Positions 1 to 9,244 of a stretch of 64,000 nt of DNA are shown one piece after another (position 1 is the stretch's first letter; each line of letters opens with the position of its first letter). The DNA lies in contig NZ_SMCO01000003.1 in the NCBI RefSeq assembly GCF_004346685.1, positions 124,001-188,000 of the forward strand, read 5' to 3'. Origin of the DNA: Sulfurirhabdus autotrophica (GTDB lineage Bacteria; Pseudomonadota; Gammaproteobacteria; Burkholderiales; SMCO01). The notes under the pieces were generated by a model. It worked only from the letters and a program-made list of their open reading frames with translations, did no database searches and was not told the DNA's origin. The position numbers and the translations under genes were made by a program.

Positions 1-48
1 ACACATTACGTGTGGGGCAGTTTCGTGTTTGTTTGGAGAAAAATCATC

Positions 49-1302
49 ATGTTTACAGCAGCCTTTGTTGCACCAGGCAGAAAAATCGCGCTTGCGCTGT
101 TTCTTGCCGCCTTTACCACAACCAGCTATGCACTGAGTTATGACGAAGCGTTACACATCGCCGACTCACGCGCTTCGCAACTCCAAGCCAAGGAAAACAA
201 TGTAGCAGCTGCAAAGTCCCTGCGCGCTGCAGCAGGTGAATTACCTGACCCAAAATTAAAAATCGGCATCAACAATTTGCCTATTTCAGGCACCAATGCC
301 TGGGGTCTGACTCAAGAACCCATGACCATGCAAATGATCGGCTTGATGCAAGAGGTCCCTAACAGTGACAGACGTGAAGGAGCGCGGCAATTGGCTGATG
401 CAAACATAACCCGTGCAGATACCGAGCTACAGATCGAACGCCTGGCAGTAAAGCGAGACACTGCCAGTGCCTGGCTCAAAGTGTATTTTTTGCAGCAAAA
501 ACAGAAGCTGCTTGATGAACTGGACAAGGAAAACCTCCTGCTGTCAGTGGCCGTCAAAGCTCGATTTTCAGCCGGACAGGGGAAGTCGACAGACACCCTG
601 CTCCCTCGCCAGGAAGCTGCCACTCTGGCTGATCGGCGCGACGACCTGGAACGTGATCTGGCAAAAGCACGTGCTGCACTTTCGCGTTGGGTAGGCACTG
701 CATCCCGGGAGCCACTGACTGGGGCACCGCCAACCTTTGCCATGCCGGAAGAAAATATTCGCCACGGATTACAACACCATCCCGACCTCGCCATTTTCAA
801 TACGATGGAAAATGGCGCGCGAGCTGAAGTAGCGATGGCACAAGCGTCTAAAAAACCCGACTGGGGTGTCGAGTTAGCTTATCAGCGGCGCGGCCAAACT
901 TATGGCGATATGATTTCGTTGCAGTTTTCGATGGATCTTCCGATTTTTTCCAAAACCAGACAGGACCCAAAAATTGCCGCTACGCAAAAGGAACTGGAGC
1001 GCATCACCGCTGAGCGGGAAACCATGCTGCGCCAGCACACAGAAGAGTTAGAGGCCCTGATTGCAGAAAGCACCACACTATCCCGTCAAATTGAACGCAT
1101 GGATCGTGAATGGCTGCCATTACGAGGTCAAAAAGTTGAGCTAACCACTATTGGATACCGTGCCGGTCAAGAACCATTAATTTCAGTTCTGGATGCACGC
1201 ACTTCTCTCATTGATACTCGCATGAAACGCATTGATCTGGAAGCCAGGCAAGCAGAGATAGACACCAAACTGCGCTATCTCACCACGGAGAAACAACAAT
1301 GA
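49..1302 (+). CDS. TolC/CusC-type outer membrane efflux protein
   Basis: Outer-membrane channel of a tripartite heavy-metal efflux pump, first gene of a cusCBA/czcCBA-like operon. The ATG at 49 is preceded by GGAG at 35-38; an upstream in-frame GTG at 10 has no such site. The protein has an N-terminal hydrophobic signal segment ending near SYA, followed by the long alpha-helical, Ala/Glu/Gln-rich repeats typical of the outer membrane efflux protein family. Its stop overlaps the start of the next gene by 4 bases, so translation is probably coupled. About 417 aa, a normal length. Substrate specificity is inferred from the downstream adaptor and pump, not from this protein. Confidence 0.9.
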   Translation: MFTAAFVAPGRKIALALFLAAFTTTSYALSYDEALHIADSRASQLQAKENNVAAAKSLRAAAGELPDPKLKIGINNLPISGTNAWGLTQEPMTMQMIGLMQEVPNSDRREGARQLADANITRADTELQIERLAVKRDTASAWLKVYFLQQKQKLLDELDKENLLLSVAVKARFSAGQGKSTDTLLPRQEAATLADRRDDLERDLAKARAALSRWVGTASREPLTGAPPTFAMPEENIRHGLQHHPDLAIFNTMENGARAEVAMAQASKKPDWGVELAYQRRGQTYGDMISLQFSMDLPIFSKTRQDPKIAATQKELERITAERETMLRQHTEELEALIAESTTLSRQIERMDREWLPLRGQKVELTTIGYRAGQEPLISVLDARTSLIDTRMKRIDLEARQAEIDTKLRYLTTEKQQ

Positions 1303-2789
1303 ACAAAAAAATCCTATTTCCCTATATTGCATCGGCAATTATCCTGGCCGGGTTAGGTGCTGCAGGGGGCTACTGGTTAGCGTCTCGCCCGTATTCAGAC
1401 GCTGGTATAGTAGAAAAATCCACACAAAACTCGCCTTCAGAAAAAGCTGATCGTAAAGCGCTGTATTGGTACGACCCCATGGTACCCAACCAGCACTTTG
1501 ATAATCCTGGTAAATCTCCCTTTATGGACATGGAACTGGTAGCCCAATATGCTGATGAAGGCGGTTCAGGAGCGAGTGGCGTTCGCATTGACCCGATGCT
1601 CACCCAGAATACCGGCGTGAAATTTGCCATGGTGGAAACCGGCAAACTTGAGCAAGATGTGGAAGCCGTAGCCAGTCTTGGATTCAACGAACGTTTGGTT
1701 GCCATTGTGCAGTCGCGTACTGGCGGCATCGTGGAGCGGGTTTACGCCCTGGCACCGAACGACATCATTGCAGCTGGCGCCCCTCTGGTGGATGTGCGTG
1801 TACCGGAATGGTATGGTGCACAAGCTGAGTATATTGCGCTTAAAAAATCCGGTGATACCAGTATTGTCGGCGCCGCCCTTGGCCGTTTACAGCAGTTGGG
1901 CATGAGCAAAGCCCAGATTTCGCGCATGGAAAAACTGGGTAAACCGCTGGAAATAGTCACTATTTCCTCTCCATTAAGTGGTGTATTGCTAGAGGTGAAT
2001 GTACGAGAAGGCATGATCGTTACACCAGGCCAGATGCTCACAAAAATAAATGGGCTTTCCAGCGTCTGGCTCGAAGCCGAAGTACCAGAATCACAAAGCT
2101 CCGAAATCGCTGTCGGCAAGTCCGTTTCGGCAAAATTTACTGCATGGCCGGAGCAAGCGATTGAGGGCCGTGTTACCGCACTCTTACCCGAACTAAACCG
2201 TGAAACACGTACTATCCGCGTCCGGATGGAGTTTCCCAATCCAAACGAAAAACTTCGCCCTGGCATGTACGCACGGGTGAGTATCAACAACGCTACCAGC
2301 CACAATAGGCTACTGGTGCCTTCGGCTGCGATTATCGCTACCGGCAAACGTAATCTGGTGATCGTGGCTGATGAGAATAATCGCTACCATCCGGCGGAAG
2401 TCGAAGTCGGGCGTGAAGGAAATGGGAAAACGGAAATTTTATCAGGTTTGAACGAGGGAGAAAAAGTGATAGCTTCAGGCCAGTTCATGATTGATTCTGA
2501 AGCCAGCCTCAAGGGCGTTCTGGCACGCATGGAAAGCCAGAAAAAAACAAGTGCATCACCGGTTCACGAAGCACATGGCAAAGTAGAAGAATTGTCTGCC
2601 GATGACATCACCATCTCCCATGGCCCCGTGCCATCGATCGGATGGGGTGCGATGACTATGTCCTTTAATATTACCGACAAGAAACTCGCTAAAGGGATCA
2701 AGGCAGGCGACATTGTTAACTTTTCCTTTCATGAAAGTGATACAGGAATGAATATAGACCATATCGAAAAATCGGGAGGCAGCCAATGA
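1299..2789 (+). CDS. CusB-like RND periplasmic adaptor with metal-binding segment and C-terminal CusF-like domain
   Basis: Periplasmic membrane-fusion protein linking the RND pump to the outer-membrane channel. Residues 1-30 form an N-terminal membrane anchor. Residues about 56-82 carry a heavy-metal-binding segment of the YWYDPM...[10 protein letters not shown] type. The lipoyl/barrel-sandwich, beta-barrel and membrane-proximal domains follow. From about residue 425 the chain continues as a CusF-like metallochaperone domain, with [18 protein letters not shown] and WGAMTMSF, the Trp/Met pattern used by CusF for Cu(I)/Ag(I). In E. coli CusF is a separate protein; here it is fused. The gene overlaps both neighbours by 4 bases. 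The Cu/Ag substrate is inferred from these metal-binding segments. Confidence 0.9.
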   Translation: MNKKILFPYIASAIILAGLGAAGGYWLASRPYSDAGIVEKSTQNSPSEKADRKALYWYDPMVPNQHFDNPGKSPFMDMELVAQYADEGGSGASGVRIDPMLTQNTGVKFAMVETGKLEQDVEAVASLGFNERLVAIVQSRTGGIVERVYALAPNDIIAAGAPLVDVRVPEWYGAQAEYIALKKSGDTSIVGAALGRLQQLGMSKAQISRMEKLGKPLEIVTISSPLSGVLLEVNVREGMIVTPGQMLTKINGLSSVWLEAEVPESQSSEIAVGKSVSAKFTAWPEQAIEGRVTALLPELNRETRTIRVRMEFPNPNEKLRPGMYARVSINNATSHNRLLVPSAAIIATGKRNLVIVADENNRYHPAEVEVGREGNGKTEILSGLNEGEKVIASGQFMIDSEASLKGVLARMESQKKTSASPVHEAHGKVEELSADDITISHGPVPSIGWGAMTMSFNITDKKLAKGIKAGDIVNFSFHESDTGMNIDHIEKSGGSQ

Positions 2790-5700
2790 TTGCGCGCCTG
2801 ATTCAATGGTCGGTATATAACCGGTTTCTGGTACTGCTTGCCACGGTATTTCTTGTATTCTGGGGTCTTTGGGCCGTGCGATCCACCCCTGTAGATGCAT
2901 TACCGGATCTTTCTGACGTACAAGTCATCATCCGCACCACGTTCCCGGGCCAGGCACCGCAGATTGTGGAAAACCAGGTCACCTATCCCCTTGCCACCAC
3001 AATGCTCTCGGTACCAGGGGCAAAAACTGTACGCGGCTACTCTTTCTTTGGTGATTCATTTGTATATGTACTGTTTGAAGATGGCACTGATCTCTATTGG
3101 GCACGTTCCCGCGTACTGGAATACCTTAATCAGGTGCAGGGAAGTCTGCCAGCCGGGGCAAAGACCGCGCTCGGACCCGATGCAACGGGAGTAGGCTGGA
3201 TTTATGAATATGCCCTGGTTGATCACAGTGGCAAGCTTGATCTCTCAGATCTTCGGTCTTTACAGGACTGGTTCCTGAAGTATGAGCTTAAGAGCATACC
3301 CAATGTAGCTGAAGTTGCATCCATCGGGGGTATGGTCAAACAGTACCAGATTGTGCTCGATCCAGTAAAGCTTGCAGCCTACCGCATATCTCATAGCAAA
3401 GTGCTGGAGGCCATCAAGAACAGCAACCAGGAGGCAGGTGGTTCTGTAGTAGAACTAGGTGAAGCCGAGTATATGGTACGTGCAAGCGGCTACCTGAAAA
3501 CTCTGGATGATTTTCGTAGCATTCCTGTTGCAGTGAGTGGGTCAGGTGTACCTGTACACCTGGGTGACATCGCAAGAATACAAGTTGGCCCGGAAATGCG
3601 ACGCGGTATTGCCGAGCTCAATGGCCAAGGGGAAGTTGCAGGTGGCGTGATCATTATGCGTTCCGGAAAAAATGCCCGCGAAACCATTTCAGCAGTTAAG
3701 GCAAAATTGGCTGATATGAAGAAAAGCCTGCCGGCCGGAGTGGAAATCAAAACCACTTATGACCGAAGCCAATTAATCGATAATGCCATTCAAAATCTCA
3801 GCCACAAACTGATTGAAGAGTTTATTGTTGTTGCACTCGTTTGCGCGCTATTTTTATGGCATATTCGCTCAGCACTTGTGGCGATTATTTCACTGCCACT
3901 GGGAATTCTCATTGCCTTTATCGTAATGCGTTACCAAGGCGTTAACGCTAACATTATGTCGTTAGGGGGGATTGCCATTGCCATTGGTGCGATGGTGGAT
4001 GCGGCTGTGGTGATGATTGAAAACGCCCATAAAAAACTGGAATCCTGGCATCACGAACATCCAGGGCAGCCGTTAGATAACACCGCACATTGGCAAGTGA
4101 TCACTCATGCAGCGATGGAAGTCGGACCTGCACTTTTTTTCAGCCTGCTGATTATCATGCTTTCCTTCCTGCCAGTATTCACTTTGGAAGCACAGGAGGG
4201 TCGACTCTTCGGTCCGCTTGCCTTCACCAAAAGCTATGCTATGGCAGGTGCAGCAGGCTTGGCCGTCACGTTAATCCCTATCCTGATGGGGTACTGGATT
4301 CGGGGGAAAATACCAAGCGAGCAGGCTAATCCACTTAACCGCGTGCTGATTACGGTTTACCGGCCCCTACTGGATGCCGTGTTACGCAAGCCAAAAACTA
4401 CGTTAGTAGTCGCAGTACTGGCCTTTACTACCTCTCTATGGCCGATGATGCGGCTCGGGGGGGAATTTATGCCGCCTCTTGATGAAGGCGATCTTCTCTA
4501 TATGCCTTCTGCCTTGCCAGGGCTATCAGTGGCCAAAGCTGCCGAACTGCTGCAACAAAGTGACCGAATGATCAAAAGTGTGCCAGAAGTTGCCAGCGTG
4601 TTTGGCAAAGCCGGTCGTGCTGAAAGCGCCACTGATCCGGCACCCATTGAAATGTTCGAAACTACGATCCAGTTTAAACCCCACGATCAATGGCGACCTG
4701 GCATGACCCAGGAAAAACTGGTGGAGGAACTGGACCGCGTTGTTAAAATACCGGGGCTCGCCAACATCTGGGTACCACCAATCCGAAACCGCATTGACAT
4801 GCTTGCAACAGGCATCAAAAGTCCCATCGGGGTAAAGATATCCGGTACGGATATTGGTACGATTGAGCGCATTGCAGTAGAAGTTGAGCGCGTCGCAAAG
4901 AATGTGCCAGGGGTTTCTTCTGCCCTGGCAGAACGACTTTCCGGTGGTCGATATATAGATATTTCCATCAATCGGGATGCAGCCTCCCGATACGGGCTGA
5001 ATATCAGCGATGTGCAGTCCGTAGTGGCATCGCTTATCGGCGGGATGAACGTAGGGGAAACAATTGAGGGTACAGCACGCTATCCGATAAACGTACGTTA
5101 CCCACGTGAACTACGTGATTCGCTGGAAAAACTGCGGCAATTGCCCATCGTCACGCCAAGCGGCCAACTCATCACGCTCGGCACTGTCGCTGACTTGCGT
5201 ATAAACGACGGACCACCGATGCTGAAAAGTGAAAACGCGCGACTTTCAAGCTGGGTATACATTGACGTAAGAGGACGCGATCTGGCCTCAGTTGTGTCAG
5301 ATCTGCGCAAAGTAGTGGCAACCGAAGTCAATCTGGCACCAGGAATAAGCGTGGCCTACTCCGGACAGTTCGAATTTATGGAAAGAGCCAATGCGCGACT
5401 GAAGCTGGTTGTGCCGGCAACCATTCTCATTATTTTCGTGCTGCTCTACCTGGCATTCCAGCGCATAGATGACGCTGCACTCATCATGGCTACCCTGCCA
5501 TTTGCGCTCACTGGCGGTGTCTGGATTTTATATCTGCTAAACTACAATCTCTCTGTCGCCACCGGCGTCGGCTTTATAGCGCTAGCTGGTGTCGCGGCTG
5601 AATTTGGCGTCATCATGCTGCTGTATCTGCGGCAAGCCCTGGAAGCGCGGCTTGCGACAGGGGCAACACTTACCAGAGAATTGGTGGAAGATGCCATCCG

Positions 5701-5920
5701 TGAAGGCGCAGTACTGAGAGTGCGCCCCAAAGCCATGACTGTTGCCGTCATTCTGGCAGGCCTGTTACCTATTATGTGGGGAAGCGGCACTGGATCGGAA
5801 GTCATGAGCCGCATTGCTGCGCCTATGGTAGGCGGGATGATTACAGCACCTCTGCTTTCAATGTTTGTCCTTCCAGCCGCGTACCTGTTACTTCGCTCAC
5901 CACGCAGCAAAAAACTGTGA
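2786..5920 (+). CDS. CusA/CzcA-family heavy-metal RND efflux pump
   Basis: Inner-membrane proton-driven pump (HME-RND family), 1044 aa, a full-length size. Visible features are the N-terminal transmembrane helix with the [15 protein letters not shown] segment typical of CusA/CzcA, two large periplasmic loops and two sets of transmembrane helices. The segment [16 protein letters not shown] lies in TM4, where the proton-relay acidic residues sit. It is the last gene of the three-gene operon with the channel and adaptor. The fused CusF and metal-binding segments of the adaptor favour Cu(I)/Ag(I) over Co/Zn/Cd, but this is inference. A strong hairpin follows about 90 bases downstream. Confidence 0.93.
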   Translation: MIARLIQWSVYNRFLVLLATVFLVFWGLWAVRSTPVDALPDLSDVQVIIRTTFPGQAPQIVENQVTYPLATTMLSVPGAKTVRGYSFFGDSFVYVLFEDGTDLYWARSRVLEYLNQVQGSLPAGAKTALGPDATGVGWIYEYALVDHSGKLDLSDLRSLQDWFLKYELKSIPNVAEVASIGGMVKQYQIVLDPVKLAAYRISHSKVLEAIKNSNQEAGGSVVELGEAEYMVRASGYLKTLDDFRSIPVAVSGSGVPVHLGDIARIQVGPEMRRGIAELNGQGEVAGGVIIMRSGKNARETISAVKAKLADMKKSLPAGVEIKTTYDRSQLIDNAIQNLSHKLIEEFIVVALVCALFLWHIRSALVAIISLPLGILIAFIVMRYQGVNANIMSLGGIAIAIGAMVDAAVVMIENAHKKLESWHHEHPGQPLDNTAHWQVITHAAMEVGPALFFSLLIIMLSFLPVFTLEAQEGRLFGPLAFTKSYAMAGAAGLAVTLIPILMGYWIRGKIPSEQANPLNRVLITVYRPLLDAVLRKPKTTLVVAVLAFTTSLWPMMRLGGEFMPPLDEGDLLYMPSALPGLSVAKAAELLQQSDRMIKSVPEVASVFGKAGRAESATDPAPIEMFETTIQFKPHDQWRPGMTQEKLVEELDRVVKIPGLANIWVPPIRNRIDMLATGIKSPIGVKISGTDIGTIERIAVEVERVAKNVPGVSSALAERLSGGRYIDISINRDAASRYGLNISDVQSVVASLIGGMNVGETIEGTARYPINVRYPRELRDSLEKLRQLPIVTPSGQLITLGTVADLRINDGPPMLKSENARLSSWVYIDVRGRDLASVVSDLRKVVATEVNLAPGISVAYSGQFEFMERANARLKLVVPATILIIFVLLYLAFQRIDDAALIMATLPFALTGGVWILYLLNYNLSVATGVGFIALAGVAAEFGVIMLLYLRQALEARLATGATLTRELVEDAIREGAVLRVRPKAMTVAVILAGLLPIMWGSGTGSEVMSRIAAPMVGGMITAPLLSMFVLPAAYLLLRSPRSKKL

Positions 5921-6231
5921 GTTTCTGCATCCATCCTGGAGCAAAAACCAATTGCACCTGACAGGTAATCTTTTCTAATTCAGAATAGGCACAACACCCT
6001 GGAGAAAGTCCGGGCAGAACAATATGTTATTATATTAAACATATCAATACTGCCCGATACCGGTTTGAACAGGCGCAAGACATATATCAGATGTCATAAC
6101 TGGTGCAGAAGTTAACTATAACTAGCTTCCCCTCATATTTTCTGGAAGCTTCGTCTATATGGCTATGATGCAATAAATTTGATTTTTACCACAACAACAC
6201 AATAGCCAGCATAGACGCAGAGCGAATATCA
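5921..6231. other. Gene-free stretch between cusA-like gene and mscS-like gene
   Basis: About 310 bases with no credible gene on either strand. It contains a large two-part hairpin (6011-6056, listed separately) and a smaller inverted repeat AGCTTCC/GGAAGCT at 6124-6150. The promoter of the mechanosensitive channel gene presumably lies in the right half, but I see no convincing -35/-10 pair. Confidence 0.5.
6011..6056. repeat. Nested inverted repeat (hairpin)
   Basis: Outer arms CGGGCAG (6011-6017) and CTGCCCG (6050-6056) enclose inner arms ATATGTT (6022-6028) and AACATAT (6038-6044). Both pairs are perfect 7-bp inverted repeats. There is no T-run, so this is not a classic intrinsic terminator. 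It could still be the 3' end structure of the efflux operon transcript or an operator. Confidence 0.5.
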
Positions 6232-7155
6232 ATGGACACAATTACACTAATCACCAGCACATTCAACGAGTTTGGCACAAGTACGCTGTTTACCCTCGGC
6301 ACTGCCAACGTTACCCTTTACCGTGTTCTGGGACTGATCTTCATTCTGGTATTTGCCTGGTGGGCCTCGGCCCTGGTCGAACGCACTATCTGGCGAGTAG
6401 CACGCCGTGGCAATGAAACACGCCTGTCGGATTCTGGGGTCTATGCGCTTAGTCGTATCCTGCGCTATTTTTTGTGGATTGTTGGCAGCATCATGGGGCT
6501 GGTATGGCTCGGTTTTGACTTGGGTAGCCTGGCTATCATGGGTGGAGCCATCGGTGTTGGTATCGGATTTGGTTTACAGAATATCTTCAGCAATTTTATC
6601 TCGGGGATCATTATTCTTGTAGAACAAACGTTGAAGGTGGGCGATTTTGTTGATTTGCAGTCCGGTATTGTAGGTACGGTCACTGAGATCAGCATGCGTT
6701 ATACCCGCGTTACCACCAACGACTCTGTGGATATTATTGTGCCCAACTCGGAGTTCATTAATGGTCGCGTCACAAACTGGACGCTGGATGAAGCCGTACG
6801 TCGTATTCACATTCCTTTTGGGGTGGCTTACGGCACCAGTAAGGAATTAGTCCGGGAAGCTGCCATAGCGGCTGCGCTTACTGTAAACGGTACTGTCAAT
6901 AATGATCGTCGAGCACCGGATGTCTGGTTAGTGAAGTTCGGTGACAGCAGTCTGGATTTTGAGTTGGTAGTCTGGGTAGAAAAATCTCTGATGACATCGC
7001 CTGGCAGCACCCATGCGCGTTTTTTATGGGCTATTGAAACGGAATTAGTGAACCGCAACATCGAGATTCCTTTCCCGCAAAGAGATCTGCATGTGCGTTC
7101 TGGTAAATTAAGTGTCCATCTGGAAGGCGCAAACCAGCAAATAAAGAGCGACTGA
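6232..7155 (+). CDS. MscS-family mechanosensitive ion channel
   Basis: Small-conductance mechanosensitive channel, which releases solutes through the inner membrane during hypo-osmotic shock. Of the 307 aa, the first ~130 form three to four transmembrane helices. The pore helix shows the Gly/Ala-rich packing pattern (GGAIGVGIGFGLQNIFSNF) conserved in MscS TM3. The cytosolic beta domain follows, with VGTVTEISMRYTRV and IIVPNSEFINGRVTNW, both hallmark MscS segments. It is a single-gene unit; the next gene starts 134 bases later. Length fits the MscS subfamily rather than the larger MscK/YbdG types. Confidence 0.93.
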   Translation: MDTITLITSTFNEFGTSTLFTLGTANVTLYRVLGLIFILVFAWWASALVERTIWRVARRGNETRLSDSGVYALSRILRYFLWIVGSIMGLVWLGFDLGSLAIMGGAIGVGIGFGLQNIFSNFISGIIILVEQTLKVGDFVDLQSGIVGTVTEISMRYTRVTTNDSVDIIVPNSEFINGRVTNWTLDEAVRRIHIPFGVAYGTSKELVREAAIAAALTVNGTVNNDRRAPDVWLVKFGDSSLDFELVVWVEKSLMTSPGSTHARFLWAIETELVNRNIEIPFPQRDLHVRSGKLSVHLEGANQQIKSD

Positions 7156-7289
7156 CTCCCTTAAATTCATTCAGCATTACAAAACATCAAACTATTGAGG
7201 GAGTGAAGTAGTACGTCTACCGCCTCATTCCGTCAGACTTTGTAATCAAGAAAAAAACGAAACCCCATGAATTTCCAAGAGGTTTAAGA

Positions 7290-7475
7290 ATGAAACTCTG
7301 GCATAAAATTTTAATTACCATGATTGCCATGCTTATCACCAGCTACCTTGCTGGCCGGCTATGGTTTAACATATTTGACTTCATCATTCCCAGCTACATT
7401 GCAGGCATGGTTGGCGGTTTAGCAGCCATTCCGGTTTGGGAACTGATGCGTAAAATCAGTTCTAAATATCCATGA
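7290..7475 (+). CDS. Small hydrophobic membrane protein (61 aa), unknown
   Basis: I do not recognise the family. The 61-aa protein has a hydrophobic stretch at about residues 7-25 and a second at about 30-50, so probably two membrane-spanning helices, and a basic C-terminus (MRKISSKYP). The ATG is preceded by AGAGG at a good distance. Its stop overlaps the ATG of the tamA-like gene by 4 bases, so it is cotranscribed and probably translationally coupled with tamA-tamB. Its tight linkage to the outer-membrane assembly genes is the only clue to its role. Confidence 0.7.
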   Translation: MKLWHKILITMIAMLITSYLAGRLWFNIFDFIIPSYIAGMVGGLAAIPVWELMRKISSKYP

Positions 7476-9244
7476 TAAAGGCAGCCATCACTTTTCTGGC
7501 AACCGCATTGGGTCTTGCCTTGATGCTAATGACACAAACCGCCTTTGCAGATGAAAACCAAGCGATTTTTCACTATGATATTCAGCTTGCGATTCCTGAT
7601 GCCCAGCGCAAATTGCTGGAGGACAATCTCGACCTCTATCGCTGGCAAAATAGCGAGCGCATGGATGATATCCAGCTTAAGCGGTTAGTCAAACTGGCGC
7701 CGGATCAGATACGCGAATTTCTTGGTACGGAAGGTTATTACTCGCCCCGGATTGAAGCAAATGTGGCGCACAAAAATGGCACTTGGGCTGTCATGCTTGT
7801 TGTTGAGCCGGGCGAGCCAGTACATGTCACTGCCTTCGATCTTCAAGTTACTGGCCCATTTGATGATAGCTCCACTGAAAACCGTACCCGCCTGGAAAAA
7901 ATGCGGGCCAACTGGGGGTTGCGACCTGGTGCAGTTTTTCGCCACGATGATTGGGAATCTGCCAAGCGCAACGCCCTTAAGTCATTGTTGCTCGACCGAT
8001 ACCCCGCTGCATCCATCGCAGACAGCCTCTCCACAGTTAATCCAGAGGCCAAAAGCGCAGAACTGCAAGTTACGCTTAACAGCGGCCCTGCATTTACATT
8101 TGGCAAACTGGAAATCAAAGGACTTCAACGTTATCCTGCCAGCATTATCGAACGCATGAACCCGGTCAAACCAGGCGAACCGTATTCTCAGGCAAAATTA
8201 CTGGGGCTTCAGTCTCGCATACAGGACAGCCCCTATTTTGCGAGTGCTGCTGTGAGTGCAGATACAGACCCTGATCACCCCACCAGCGTGCCAATTCAGG
8301 TTGAAGTAGTCGAAGCGAAGTCTCAAAAACTGGGTTTTGGTATTGGCATGAGCACCGACACTGGTGCTCGCGGTCAAGTGGATTATCGGGACCTGAACTT
8401 CCTCGATCGCGCCTGGCGGCTGAGCGGCGCATTGAAACTCGATCAGAAAGTTCAGTCTTTGAACGGCGATCTGCAATTCCCGCTGACTGAGAATGGCTAC
8501 AGGGACAGTATCTACACCCAGATCGAGCGCACAAACATTGTCGGGCTAGTGACAAAAAAAATTGCATTTGGCCCCAAGCGAACGTTTATCAGCGGAAAAA
8601 CTGAAACCAGCTACGGCCTCCGTTATCTGGTTGAGCAACAAGACATCGATGGAGGTGCAAGTACCAAGAGTACGACACTTAGCCCTTCCTATTCCTGGAC
8701 AATACGCAACATAGATAATGTGCTCTACCCCACACGTGGCTATCTGGTAAACCTCCAGGCTGATGCAGCTTCACGCGCCATGCTTTCCAGCCAGAATTTT
8801 TTACGTGGGTATGGCCGTGGAGTATTTTTCTACCCGCTCGGCAAGCGCGACCAGTTGATCCTGCGCGGAGAATTCGGCATGGTGGCGGCTAAAAGCCGCG
8901 ATGGCATCCCATCGGATTTCCTGTTTCGCACTGGTGGTGATCAGACAGTGCGGGGTTATGGTTATCAAACCCTTGGCGTACATGATGGTAATGCAGTTCT
9001 GGGTGGCCGCTATCTGACCGTGGCCAGCGCAGAGTATGTCCATTGGCTATCCAGCCAATGGGGCGCTGCCGTTTTCGTAGATGGTGGTAATGCCGCAGAC
9101 TCCTTGAACGGATTGAAACCGGTGTATGGCTACGGTGCGGGCGCACGCTGGAAAAGCCCTGTTGGCCCGCTGAACCTGGATATTGCTTACGGTCAGGACA
9201 AAAAAGAAGTGCGCATGCACTTCTCTTTGGGATTCAATTTTTAA
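7472..9244 (+). CDS. tamA: TamA-like outer membrane translocation/assembly protein (Omp85 family)
   Basis: Omp85/BamA-superfamily beta-barrel of the TAM complex, which helps insert certain outer-membrane proteins and works with TamB. 590 aa: an N-terminal signal peptide ending near AFA, POTRA-like repeats over about residues 30-265, and a C-terminal 16-strand barrel. The barrel includes the surrogate signature FRTGGDQTVRGYGYQTLG (the VRGY/F motif shared by TamA and FhaC), and the protein ends in a terminal aromatic (FNF). The last bases overlap the tamB start (TAATG), the expected arrangement for a tamAB operon. Confidence 0.93.
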   Translation: MIKAAITFLATALGLALMLMTQTAFADENQAIFHYDIQLAIPDAQRKLLEDNLDLYRWQNSERMDDIQLKRLVKLAPDQIREFLGTEGYYSPRIEANVAHKNGTWAVMLVVEPGEPVHVTAFDLQVTGPFDDSSTENRTRLEKMRANWGLRPGAVFRHDDWESAKRNALKSLLLDRYPAASIADSLSTVNPEAKSAELQVTLNSGPAFTFGKLEIKGLQRYPASIIERMNPVKPGEPYSQAKLLGLQSRIQDSPYFASAAVSADTDPDHPTSVPIQVEVVEAKSQKLGFGIGMSTDTGARGQVDYRDLNFLDRAWRLSGALKLDQKVQSLNGDLQFPLTENGYRDSIYTQIERTNIVGLVTKKIAFGPKRTFISGKTETSYGLRYLVEQQDIDGGASTKSTTLSPSYSWTIRNIDNVLYPTRGYLVNLQADAASRAMLSSQNFLRGYGRGVFFYPLGKRDQLILRGEFGMVAAKSRDGIPSDFLFRTGGDQTVRGYGYQTLGVHDGNAVLGGRYLTVASAEYVHWLSSQWGAAVFVDGGNAADSLNGLKPVYGYGAGARWKSPVGPLNLDIAYGQDKKEVRMHFSLGFNF

